Below are positions 22,433-28,501 of a stretch of 34,970 bases of DNA, piece by piece. The position numbers and the translations under genes are program-made. The DNA is from an uncultured Rhodospirillaceae bacterium (GTDB taxonomy: Bacteria > Pseudomonadota > Alphaproteobacteria > CAAGCB01 > CAG-977). The notes beneath the pieces were generated by a model. The model worked only from the letters and a program-made list of their open reading frames with translations, did no database searches and was not told the DNA's origin. Where the stretch lies: the NCBI GenBank assembly GCA_900550445.1, contig URSF01000026.1:1-34970 (forward strand), read 5' to 3'. Each line of letters begins with the position of its first letter. Position 1 is the first letter of the stretch.

Positions 22433-22629
22433 CAGCCGCACTCCCGTTCCGTCTGGCAATCAATGCATAAACGGCAACCGGGGACTGCCAAACGGCGGGC
22501 TTCGGGAATCGGCTCCCCGCATTCAGCGCAAAATTCTGCTGAAACGAGCGTCGCTTTTTTGGACGACGTTCTTAAAACCCTGACGTTCATTCTGTCGATT
22601 TCGGCTTGCGCCTGATCTGCAATGTCCAT
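22432..22629 (-). CDS. DksA/TraR-type C4 zinc-finger protein
   Basis: 65 residues. The pattern C-x2-C-x17-C-x2-C is seen in the C-terminal half (FCAECGEPIPEARRLAVPGC-RLCIDCQTE), the C4 zinc finger of TraR/DksA proteins, with the typical 'C-x-x-C-g-x-x-I-p-x-x-R' start. Family members are short (60-75 residues) in phages and bind RNA polymerase, modulating transcription. It is the first gene of the packaging operon, as in many Mu-like phages. Its ribosome site (GGAAAAG) is weak and the leader holds a terminator hairpin. Confidence 0.9.
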   Translation of the reverse strand: MDIADQAQAEIDRMNVRVLRTSSKKATLVSAEFCAECGEPIPEARRLAVPGCRLCIDCQTERECG

Positions 22630-22640
22630 GTCTTTTCCAT

Positions 22641-22672
22641 AAAAAAAATCAATCCGTGTCAGGATTGATTTT
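22641..22672 (-). terminator. strong intrinsic terminator just ahead of the packaging operon
   Basis: On the minus strand AAAATCAATCC, loop TGACAC, GGATTGATTTT and then a further T run to eight T. Eleven pairs and a full U tract make it a classical rho-independent terminator for leftward RNA. It would stop early transcripts coming from beyond Mor, but it also lies between the duplicated promoter-like element (22691-22716) and the first packaging gene, so it may act as an attenuator. Confidence 0.8.
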
Positions 22673-22690
22673 AGGAAAACGGCTGAGATG

Positions 22691-22716
22691 AAAATATTCT
22701 GAACAGTTCACTGCAA
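22691..22716 (-). promoter_or_regulatory. candidate late promoter/activator site, copy 2
   Basis: Identical over 26 bases to 15779-15804, again oriented toward and close to (62 bases from) the first gene of a late operon. The dyad TGAAC-T-GTTCA and an AATATT hexamer are in the same places. Outside the 26 bases the flanks differ, so the match is not simply a long duplication. Confidence 0.6.
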
Positions 22717-22789
22717 CCGGCGGATTTGCTTTTGTTTTTGACAATAAGGCAGGTGAGGAAAAAGCACAAGAGGGAAAATATTCCTGCGA

Positions 22790-22819
22790 TTGACTGAGAC
22801 TTATTTTTCGGATTAAAAT
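22790..22819 (+). promoter_or_regulatory. promoter of the cargo gene
   Basis: TTGACT (22790-22795), 18-base spacer and TAAAAT (22814-22819); five of six matches in the -35 and five of six in the -10. It lies 54 bases before the cargo ATG. It is independent of phage activators by appearance, so the gene may be on in the lysogen. Confidence 0.6.
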
Positions 22820-22873
22820 ATTTACAGACACAACCTTACATATCTATCTATTGTCAAGCGGAGAATCTCCTTT

Positions 22874-24205
22874 ATGAACGATGAAGTCATATTGATAATC
22901 GCCCTTCTTTTCTTTATCGCTTTATCTGTTTTTTGCGCGGCGAAACACAATAAACTTTACGAAAAATATAAAGATGTCATTGATATCGAAAAAGAAAAAT
23001 CAAAACAAAATATCTTATTGGAACAAATCAAAAAAGAGATACGCGATCTCCAAAACACTTATAAAAGCAAATACCACACTTATGAAGAGCTGAACAAAGA
23101 ACTTTCTTTTTTGGAAGGCAAAGCCGAACTTAACTCTGTCGGTTTATACGAACCGTTTTTTAATTTTGATTCTTCTGAAAAATACAAATCAGCCCTTCAA
23201 AACAATTATAACCGCCAAAAAAAGATGGTTCAGGAAAAAAAAGCCGTTTTATATAACAATAGCCTGACACTTGACGGCAGCGCGAAAAAAGCCGAACGGT
23301 GGGCAAAAAAATGGATGAAACTTGCCTTACGTGCTTTTAACGGTGAATGCGACGCGATTATTTCAAAAGTACGCTGGAATAATATAAAAATAATGGAAGA
23401 GCGTATTTTTAAAGCGTTTGAGCAGATAAACGAAACCGTCGAAAATGCCGGCATATCAATTACAGATGCTTATTTCAGGTTAAAACTGGACGAGTTACGT
23501 CTGACTTATGAAGAAGCTAAGAAGAAACAAGATGAAAAAGAAGAACAACGCCGGATTCGCGAATTGCAAAAGGAAGAGGAAAGGCGGCAAAAAGAAATAG
23601 AAAAAGCTCAGCAAGAAGCTGAAAAAGAAATATCTTCAACACAAAAAGCCCTTAAAAAGAAAGAAGAGGAAGCTTCCGGTTTTTCCGGAGCGGAGGCAGA
23701 AAAATATAAAGCGGAGATCGAAGCGTTAAAACGACAGCTTGAAGAAGCAACCGCTAAAAAAGAACGCGCTTTAGCACAAGCACAGTTGACACGTGCCGGA
23801 CATATTTATGTTATTTCAAACATTGGTTCTTTCGGCGAAAGCGTATATAAAATCGGCATGACACGGCGACTTGATCCTTTGGAGCGCGTAAATGAATTGG
23901 GCGACGCATCGGTTCCGTTTAAATTTGATGTGCATGCCTTGATTTATTCGGAAGATGCGCCGGCTTTGGAAACCTCATTGCATAAAGCGTTTGCCGATAA
24001 AAAAGTAAATATGGTTAATGACCGCCGTGAATTTTTCCGAGTTTCTCTTGATGAAATCGAAAAAGAAGTACATAAAAATTTTGCACAAATTGAATTTATA
24101 AAAGAGCCTGAAGCCGAAGAGTACAGGGAAACATTGGCGATAAAAAATAAAACAAAAGCCGTGGAGTCCTTACAAGGAAACAAACACTTACCATCTGAAA
24201 TTTAA
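22874..24205 (+). CDS. membrane-anchored DUF4041/T5orf172 (GIY-YIG-like) cargo protein
   Basis: 443 residues. Order: an N-terminal membrane span (VILIIALLFFIALSVFCAA, residues 5-23), a coiled coil (about 30-85), the DUF4041-type region (about 90-210, with AKKWMKLALRAFNGECDAII and VRWNNIKIMEERIFKAFEQI), a second very long Glu/Lys/Gln coiled coil (about 210-305), and the T5orf172 domain (about 310-405: GHIYVISNIGSFGESVYKIG, MTRRLDPLERVNELGDASVP, then DAPALETSLHKAFADKK and REFFRV). T5orf172 is related to the GIY-YIG nuclease fold. The gene is on the opposite strand to all its neighbours, AT-richer than they are, and has its own promoter, marks of a moron acquired separately. Its 3' end overlaps the Mor stop by 3-4 bases without a terminator. 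A defence or superinfection-exclusion role is plausible but not shown. Confidence 0.88.
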   Translation: MNDEVILIIALLFFIALSVFCAAKHNKLYEKYKDVIDIEKEKSKQNILLEQIKKEIRDLQNTYKSKYHTYEELNKELSFLEGKAELNSVGLYEPFFNFDSSEKYKSALQNNYNRQKKMVQEKKAVLYNNSLTLDGSAKKAERWAKKWMKLALRAFNGECDAIISKVRWNNIKIMEERIFKAFEQINETVENAGISITDAYFRLKLDELRLTYEEAKKKQDEKEEQRRIRELQKEEERRQKEIEKAQQEAEKEISSTQKALKKKEEEASGFSGAEAEKYKAEIEALKRQLEEATAKKERALAQAQLTRAGHIYVISNIGSFGESVYKIGMTRRLDPLERVNELGDASVPFKFDVHALIYSEDAPALETSLHKAFADKKVNMVNDRREFFRVSLDEIEKEVHKNFAQIEFIKEPEAEEYRETLAIKNKTKAVESLQGNKHLPSEI

Positions 24206-24579
24206 AACAATTCGCCTTGTTTTTTGTCTTCTTTCAATTCGGCTTTGACTTTCAGAACGTAACGTTCCGTTACGCCCAAAATGCGGCAGAGTTGACGGTT
24301 GGAGATATTGCCGTCCGCTTCGATTATCAGCGATTTCTTTAAACGCCGGTACGCCCCGCGCGGAATAAACAAACGCTGACCGCCGAAATTCTTGCACAAT
24401 TTTTTATAATTTTCAAAGCCGATCAGCCGCGCTATTTTATGGCGTTCCAACGCAACGCGCGGAATATAAAACGATCCGATGCCGCCGAAATTGTCCATAA
24501 GGACAACGGCAGCGTCAAATCCTACCGTTTCGGCGATTTCAAACATTGACGTCGGCAACGTTATTCCGTTTTTTTTCAT
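24202..24579 (-). CDS. Mor/C-family late transcription activator
   Basis: 125 residues, close to Mu Mor (129) and C (140). The diagnostic dimerisation segment GFDAAVVLMDNFGGIGSFYI-P (about 20-40) and a second FGGQRLFIPRG, then the C-terminal helix-turn-helix NISNRQLCRILGVTERYVLK, are clear. It is the last gene of the early/middle operon, as Mor is in Mu. Only one such protein is found here, so one activator may serve both middle and late functions. Its likely targets are the two 26-bp repeats upstream of the head and packaging operons (inference). Confidence 0.92.
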   Translation of the reverse strand: MKKNGITLPTSMFEIAETVGFDAAVVLMDNFGGIGSFYIPRVALERHKIARLIGFENYKKLCKNFGGQRLFIPRGAYRRLKKSLIIEADGNISNRQLCRILGVTERYVLKVKAELKEDKKQGELF

Positions 24580-24581
24580 TA

Positions 24582-24992
24582 TTAACCCCCGATACGTTTA
24601 ATCCACTGTTTCAGGATTTCGATGATTTTCCGTTGCTGGTCGGGCAAGAGCCACTGAACGCTGTCGATGCCCGTGTATTTTTTCACAAACGCATCAAGTG
24701 CGGTTTTGTCGGTTGATTGAACCGCTCCCAAAGCCTGCAATTCGCCCCAAAGGACATAGATTTTTTTAATCGGGTCAAAAGGCGTGCGACGAAACGCCTT
24801 TTTCTTCGGTGTTTTCCAGCCTAATGCTTTAAATTCGTTGATCAAATCGACCAGTTGGGAATACCGGCATTTTGACGCGCTGTCCTTTCCTGTTATGCGG
24901 CGAACGATGTCGCGGTATTGGTCGTCGTCAAGGTTCAGCTGTGCTTTGGCGATGTGGATTTTGGCTAAAAGAGGGCGTTTATCCGCGGTCAT
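24582..24992 (-). CDS. GemA/gp16-like regulatory protein (DUF1018)
   Basis: 136 residues from the ATG at 24990-24992, selected because of GGAGG six bases upstream; the frame stays open to 25037 but would overlap the preceding gene more. The sequence RPLLAKIHIAKAQLNLDDDQ-YRDIVRRITGKDSASKC and LVDLINEFKALGWKTPKKKA is the DUF1018/gp16 signature; the C-terminal KIYVLWGELQALGAV also fits. In Mu, GemA influences host gene expression and DNA topology. It lies two bases before Mor, the same order as in many Mu-like phages. Confidence 0.9.
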   Translation of the reverse strand: MTADKRPLLAKIHIAKAQLNLDDDQYRDIVRRITGKDSASKCRYSQLVDLINEFKALGWKTPKKKAFRRTPFDPIKKIYVLWGELQALGAVQSTDKTALDAFVKKYTGIDSVQWLLPDQQRKIIEILKQWIKRIGG

Positions 24993-25176
24993 GACAACCT
25001 CCGTATTCAATATCAGAACGAAAATAATCCCAAGCATCGCCCAGCTTTTCAGGCATATCTTTGCATTTTTCGGGTGTTAATGCGCCGTTGACATAACCGT
25101 CTTTGTAAAGAAGAGAAATTGTTTCTTCAATGACGGTGCAAAGTTCAATGTAATTGATTTCCGCCTGTACACTCAT
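24979..25176 (-). CDS. 65-aa early protein of unknown function
   Basis: From the ATG at 25174-25176 (MSVQAEINYIELCTVIEETI). A GTG nine bases upstream is also possible. The C terminus (LGDAWDYFRSDIEYGGCHDR) is acidic and overlaps the GemA start by 14 bases. No family recognised. Overlap at both ends and an AGGG eight bases upstream support translation within the early operon. Confidence 0.6.
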   Translation of the reverse strand: MSVQAEINYIELCTVIEETISLLYKDGYVNGALTPEKCKDMPEKLGDAWDYFRSDIEYGGCHDRG

Positions 25177-25181
25177 CGTGA

Positions 25182-25457
25182 TCACCCTAATCTTTTACCC
25201 AGTTTGATGTCGAACACTTCCGCATCAACGGCTAAATCCGTATTTTTACCGTTGATTTTTGTGATGCAGGCAATCTCAAAAGCCATGATTTTATCCGTAT
25301 CGGTATTAGCCGGATACCCCAAGCGGAACTCGGCGACATCAGCAAAGCGCAGGCGGCTTTCCCAGTAAGGCGTTGCCAGTCTGTATTCGTGTTTTTTTTC
25401 TCCGGATCTGATTTTTCCGAACCATTTTCCTTCTACGTTAAAAACAACGACTTTCAT
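25182..25457 (-). CDS. ASCH-like (PUA-fold) domain protein
   Basis: 91 residues. KVVVFNVEGKWFGKIRSGEK-KHEYRLATPYWESRL has the pattern of small ASCH proteins (a 'l-x-v-k-x-x-w-f-x-x-I-x-x-G-x-K-x-x-E-x-R-x(4)-w-x-x-r' N terminus that forms the RNA-binding groove). ASCH domains are thought to bind RNA or nucleotides. It overlaps the upstream gene by four bases (ATGA). Confidence is moderate since the match is by eye. Confidence 0.65.
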   Translation of the reverse strand: MKVVVFNVEGKWFGKIRSGEKKHEYRLATPYWESRLRFADVAEFRLGYPANTDTDKIMAFEIACITKINGKNTDLAVDAEVFDIKLGKRLG

Positions 25458-25963
25458 AATTGCTTCCTTTCTGTGGCGTAATCGGAAGCGGTTTTATACC
25501 GACCGAACAAAGGCTTTTCTTTTTCTTCGCCGGAAATGCCGAAAAATTCGATCAATGCTTTTAAAAAGGCTTCTAATTTCGGGGCGCGAAAAGCTGTATC
25601 AACAAACGTGTGGGCTTTCGGGCTGTAGTGGTAATAATTCTTTTGCAGGTGTTCTTCGGCATCGCTTTCGGTCAAGAAGACTCCGCGTTGATAACTGCGT
25701 TCTTCCGTATACCCGTAAACGACGTCGGGCAGATCCATAAAATCTTCTTCTGTTATGGATATGTTATGTTTGTCGCTGTAACGCTCATAGTTCAGAAATT
25801 CTCCGTCTTCGTACAGGTGCGGTTCGCCGCAACGATCTTGAACGAAACAAGTGTAGTAGTCCATTATTGTAAAGTAGATCGGCATTGCATTGCCTCGCCG
25901 GTACTGCGTTTTGTATTCTTTAAGAAAACTCTTGATTGTTTCCAGATTTTTTATATCGTCCAT
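25454..25963 (-). CDS. 169-aa early protein of unknown function
   Basis: Starts MDDIKNLETIKSFLKEYKTQ at 25961-25963, with GGGGGG as ribosome site; a longer frame to 26008 would overlap the DUF2786 gene. Tyr/Phe-rich middle (FTIMDYYTCFVQDRCGEPHL and EHLQKNYYHYSPKAHTFVDT). The C-terminal helix (KLEAFLKALIEFFGISGEEK) is amphipathic. I do not recognise it. It is translationally coupled to the ASCH-like gene downstream, which may indicate a joint role. Confidence 0.65.
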   Translation of the reverse strand: MDDIKNLETIKSFLKEYKTQYRRGNAMPIYFTIMDYYTCFVQDRCGEPHLYEDGEFLNYERYSDKHNISITEEDFMDLPDVVYGYTEERSYQRGVFLTESDAEEHLQKNYYHYSPKAHTFVDTAFRAPKLEAFLKALIEFFGISGEEKEKPLFGRYKTASDYATERKQL

Positions 25964-25974
25964 GATTTCCCCCC

Positions 25975-26688
25975 TTAAGCAATTCGCTTTATTTTTTCGC
26001 TTTTGCATAATTCTTGATTGATGCGGAATTTTTGTCCCTCTGAACGTCCGGCTAAACTTGCTTTACTGACCGTTATATTTATTTTTAAATCATGTTTCTG
26101 AAGGTGAATGTTATGTTCTTCTTCATAATTTCGGCGCAAGTCAGCCTGTATATTCAGAACAAGATTACGTCCTGTCGTAGAAAAAATACTTTTGGAACGC
26201 GCTTCATTTTCAAAGCAAAGTTTTTCAAGAACAGCATTATAAAATCCCTTTTTATAGGCATTTGATACTGCCAAGGGGGCTTTATAATATCTTTGTTTCT
26301 TGTATTCTTCCGATTCTCGATAATACGTTAAGGACATTTCGCATTCAAACTCAGCACGTTCGGCCATCTCTTTGGCAAGTTCGCAAAATTCGCGTTTTCC
26401 ATAAAAGGAATATGTATCTCGTCCTTTTAAAATGACGAATACTCCAAAGAACAAAGAAATTTGATGAATAACAGGTTTGAATTGTTCTGGCTGCCTTTTA
26501 TGAGTATTGAAAGAAACCTCGTTATAAGAAGAGCCTTCATCAAGCTGATCAGAATAAATTTGATATTCTTCAATCAGCTTATTTGCCTTTCGCAAGGCAA
26601 TTTCTGCTTCGTTCTCTGAAGCTCCGTTTGCGACTGTGATTTTCAAAAGTTTGCGTATTCTTTCTATGATCGTATTGCTTTCTGACAT
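25975..26688 (-). CDS. DUF2786-domain protein
   Basis: 237 residues from the ATG at 26686-26688 (GAAAGGAAAGAAA upstream). The N-terminal 40 residues, TIIERIRKLLKITVANGASE-NEAEIALRKANKLIEEY, are the DUF2786 signature (I-x-rI-x-kLL-x-la-x(5)-n-x-hEA-x-x-A-x-x-ka-x-x-L). The remainder (FCELAKEMAERAEFECEMSL; SNAYKKGFYNAVLEKL) looks like the DUF7168-type partner domain often following it in phage proteins, with some His residues retained but no clear zinc motif. Function unknown. AT content is higher than in the late genes. Confidence 0.75.
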   Translation of the reverse strand: MSESNTIIERIRKLLKITVANGASENEAEIALRKANKLIEEYQIYSDQLDEGSSYNEVSFNTHKRQPEQFKPVIHQISLFFGVFVILKGRDTYSFYGKREFCELAKEMAERAEFECEMSLTYYRESEEYKKQRYYKAPLAVSNAYKKGFYNAVLEKLCFENEARSKSIFSTTGRNLVLNIQADLRRNYEEEHNIHLQKHDLKINITVSKASLAGRSEGQKFRINQELCKSEKIKRIA

Positions 26689-26699
26689 TTTCTTTCCTT

Positions 26700-26954
26700 T
26701 CACGCTTGTCCGACAGCTTCACAAAAGGCTTTTAGCTGTTCCGCCGTTTCAAAGTGCCATCTCCACCCGCCATAGACGGTGGAAAATCGGTCGTCGAAAC
26801 TGCCGTTGTCGCGGTCGTACCAGCTGTCTTCCGTTTCAAAGTCGTCGAACGGATAAAAGCATGTCCGGAAGCACCCGATTTTCGCGCAGTCCGGCGCGGT
26901 CAGTCCTTTTTTCAGCATTTTGTCCGCCAGTTTTTTAATCTCTTCTTTTTTCAT
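26700..26954 (-). CDS. 84-aa early protein of unknown function
   Basis: Begins MKKEEIKKLADKMLKKGLTA at 26952-26954. A longer frame to 27023 would run through the tRNA-like element and is rejected. Features: DCAKIGCFRTCFYPFDDFET with three Cys, then VYGGWRWHFETAEQLKAFCE. The ribosome site (AAGAAAAC) is weak. No family recognised. It lies 30 bases downstream of the tRNA-like RNA, so processing of that RNA would generate its mRNA 5' end. Confidence 0.55.
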   Translation of the reverse strand: MKKEEIKKLADKMLKKGLTAPDCAKIGCFRTCFYPFDDFETEDSWYDRDNGSFDDRFSTVYGGWRWHFETAEQLKAFCEAVGQA

Positions 26955-26983
26955 TTTTCTGTTTTCTTTCGTTTTCCTATCGA

Positions 26984-27051
26984 AAGCGGGAGCGGGACTC
27001 GAACCCGCAACCTTTGACGTCACCTTGCTCTACCGATTGAGCTATCCCGCT
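26984..27051 (-). tRNA. tRNA-like RNA lacking the 3' half of the anticodon stem
   Basis: 68 bases read on the minus strand: a perfect 7-bp acceptor stem AGCGGGA/UCCCGCU (27051-27045 with 26991-26985), UA, a 4-bp D stem GCUC/GAGC with loop AAUCGGUA, a perfect 5-bp T stem GCGGG/CCCGC with loop UUCGAGU. Between D and T arms are only 18 bases (AAGGUGACGUCAAAGGUU) where about 23 are expected. They can be read as A26, 5' stem strand AGGUG, loop ACGUCAA and variable loop AGGUU, with the 3' stem strand (CACCU) missing. The encoded 3' end lacks CCA. The other arms are intact. A normal decoding role is unlikely. Open frames through this stretch (with GIAQSVEQ and VAGSSPAP-type translations) are the usual artefacts of tRNA genes. 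Confidence 0.65.
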
Positions 27052-27070
27052 ATTGTTTGTTAGTATTTCA

Positions 27071-27134
27071 GGACTGATTTTCCTTGTGTCCGGGGCGGCA
27101 GAAAACCGCCCCACCCATAAAGAAAATTCAGTCC
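27071..27134 (-). other. nested stem-loop structure 5' of the tRNA-like RNA
   Basis: On the minus strand GGACTGAATTTTC (27134-27122) can pair with GAAAATCAGTCC (27082-27071) with one bulged base, enclosing a second hairpin GGGGCGG/CCGCCCC (27112-27106 with 27098-27092). It overlaps the last codons of the preceding 51-residue gene and ends 20 bases before the tRNA-like RNA. No T run follows, so it is not a normal terminator. It may form one RNA together with the tRNA-like part. Confidence 0.5.
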
Positions 27135-27283
27135 AGTCCCGCTTTGGCGCGCAGTTCCTCGGTGGTCTGAACGACCTTGTCCACCGCCGCTTTGTGGGCA
27201 TGATCAACATAAACCGAATACCCCATCACGCCGAACCACCCGCAAATCGCAAGAAGCGTCAATGCATCAATCGCTTTTTTCAT
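27128..27283 (-). CDS. 51-aa membrane-anchored small protein
   Basis: MKKAIDALTLLAICGWFGVM at the start, with one hydrophobic segment (ALTLLAICGWFGVMGYSVYV, about 7-26), then a hydrophilic helix (AAVDKVVQTTEELRAKAGLD). A good ribosome site (AAAGGAAAG) and a four-base ATGA overlap with the upstream gene support translation. Function unknown; small membrane proteins in this part of Mu-like genomes are common. Confidence 0.65.
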   Translation of the reverse strand: MKKAIDALTLLAICGWFGVMGYSVYVDHAHKAAVDKVVQTTEELRAKAGLD

Positions 27284-27570
27284 TTCTTTCCTTTCTTGAT
27301 TTTATGGACATTCATTTCCTTAATGGCTTGCTGATATGTCACAATTCCACCGTTGCTAACCGCGACCAGATAACGGCCACGGGCGGCTTCCACATCCCGA
27401 CACAGTTCTTTGAAATCAATATCAACGTTTCCAGTGCACGGGTGGTCGGAAACACCCAAAACCGCATCAATATTCCATGTGTTTTTTAAAGCTTTACCTT
27501 TTTCATCAAGCATTATCGGATACGGCATCCGACCGTTAATCGTGCTGAATTGGACTTTAAACGCGACCAT
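27280..27570 (-). CDS. 96-aa early protein of unknown function
   Basis: From the ATG at 27568-27570 (MVAFKVQFSTINGRMPYPIM), with the strong site TAAGGAGG eight bases upstream. The frame is open further to 27783, but that part is a shadow of the DUF3164 gene. Sequence includes VDIDFKELCRDVEAARGRYL and a basic C terminus (VHKIKKGKK). No family recognised. Confidence 0.6.
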   Translation of the reverse strand: MVAFKVQFSTINGRMPYPIMLDEKGKALKNTWNIDAVLGVSDHPCTGNVDIDFKELCRDVEAARGRYLVAVSNGGIVTYQQAIKEMNVHKIKKGKK

Positions 27571-27580
27571 TTTTTCCTCC

Positions 27581-28207
27581 TTACGCTTTGGCCAGATCGA
27601 CTGTGACTGCCCGCCACGGGGATTCCGCCGTGTCACGTTCGTAAAAGCGGTAATACAGCTTTGACCCGTCGATTCTGATGCTGTCGGTGATTGCTTGCAT
27701 CGCGCGTTGCCACGTTTCGTCTTTGATGTCCAAGCGGCGGAGCGACAACAGGGCGTTGCGGTTGATTTTGCCTTCTTTGTCAACCTGGAACGCGTGGTCG
27801 ATCAGCGTGACGATTTCAGGGCGGCTGTCAGTACCCCATTCGTTGATGCATTCGTCGATTAAGGTTTTTGCGGTTTGCAGTTCTGCGCCGAAAACGATGT
27901 TTTCGGAAATGGCAACCTGAACCTTTTTCAAGCCGTCATACGTCTGAAACGTCATGTTTCCCTTGCGTCCGCCTTTTTTCACGCCGTACTTTTCGTCGAT
28001 TAACGACAGATAAGCCGCGATGTCGTCGCCTGTGTGGCCTTTAAAGCGTGAAATCTGGTCGGACAACGCACGGGCGTAATCCATGATTTTATGCACCAGC
28101 TGGTCTTCCAGCTTTTCCGTCGGTTTGACAATGCTTTCGGGGACAAGCCGTCCCGCCGCATCTTTCATGTATCCCGCGGGGATTGTGGTATTTGCAGTTT
28201 CAGTCAT
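27581..28207 (-). CDS. DUF3164 early protein
   Basis: 208 residues from the ATG at 28205-28207, matching the usual length of DUF3164 (about 200). The N terminus IPAGYMKDAAGRLVPESIVK followed by LEDQLVHKIMDYARALSDQI-SRFK, YGVKKGGRKGNMTFQTYDGL and the C-terminal YYRFYERDTAESPWRAVTVD-L are typical. It is a common early protein in Mu-like phages, found near gam and transposition genes; biochemical role unknown. It overlaps the upstream gene by eight bases. Confidence 0.88.
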   Translation of the reverse strand: MTETANTTIPAGYMKDAAGRLVPESIVKPTEKLEDQLVHKIMDYARALSDQISRFKGHTGDDIAAYLSLIDEKYGVKKGGRKGNMTFQTYDGLKKVQVAISENIVFGAELQTAKTLIDECINEWGTDSRPEIVTLIDHAFQVDKEGKINRNALLSLRRLDIKDETWQRAMQAITDSIRIDGSKLYYRFYERDTAESPWRAVTVDLAKA

Positions 28208-28499
28208 TTTCGTTTTTTCCTTTCTTTTTGTTCTGTTTAAAGTCCAGTGAAAGAACCTCTGCCAATTCGTGCAGCATTTCAGGTATCTTTTCTTGAACGC
28301 GTATTTTGAAGACGCATTTTTCAATGCTTTGCTCGTCTTTCAACGCCATTGCCAAAGGAACGGCCAAATCGCCAGTTTTTCCTTCAATGATGCGTTGTGT
28401 CTCATAAGTTCCGTCTTCGTTTCGCGTTCCTGCGATTAAAAACAAAAAATCATGTTTATTGACGGCTTCTATAGCAGCCTGTCTTGTCGTTTCTTTCAT
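28200..28499 (-). CDS. 99-aa early protein of unknown function
   Basis: MKETTRQAAIEAVNKHDFLF at the start, then LIAGTRNEDGTYETQRIIEG and a Lys/Asn-rich C terminus (SLDFKQNKKKGKNEND). GAAAGGAAA serves as ribosome site. It looks like an alpha/beta protein without membrane segment. No family recognised. The four-gene stretch 28200-28919 is tightly spaced. Confidence 0.6.
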   Translation of the reverse strand: MKETTRQAAIEAVNKHDFLFLIAGTRNEDGTYETQRIIEGKTGDLAVPLAMALKDEQSIEKCVFKIRVQEKIPEMLHELAEVLSLDFKQNKKKGKNEND

Positions 28500-28501
28500 T
28501 T

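Noticed and set aside
22649..22831. 60-residue minus-strand ORF ahead of the packaging operon
   Set aside because: It covers the terminator, the 26-bp repeat and the cargo promoter region, has no ribosome site and no family features.
26984..27051. tmRNA piece
   Set aside because: The element has a canonical D arm and no tag-peptide frame or pseudoknots nearby; a two-piece tmRNA would not show the full tRNA-type D arm.
26977..27210. 77-residue ORF through the tRNA-like element
   Set aside because: Its C terminus (SGIAQSVEQGDVKGCGFESR) is the familiar false translation of a tRNA gene. The real gene in this area is the 51-residue frame at 27128-27283.
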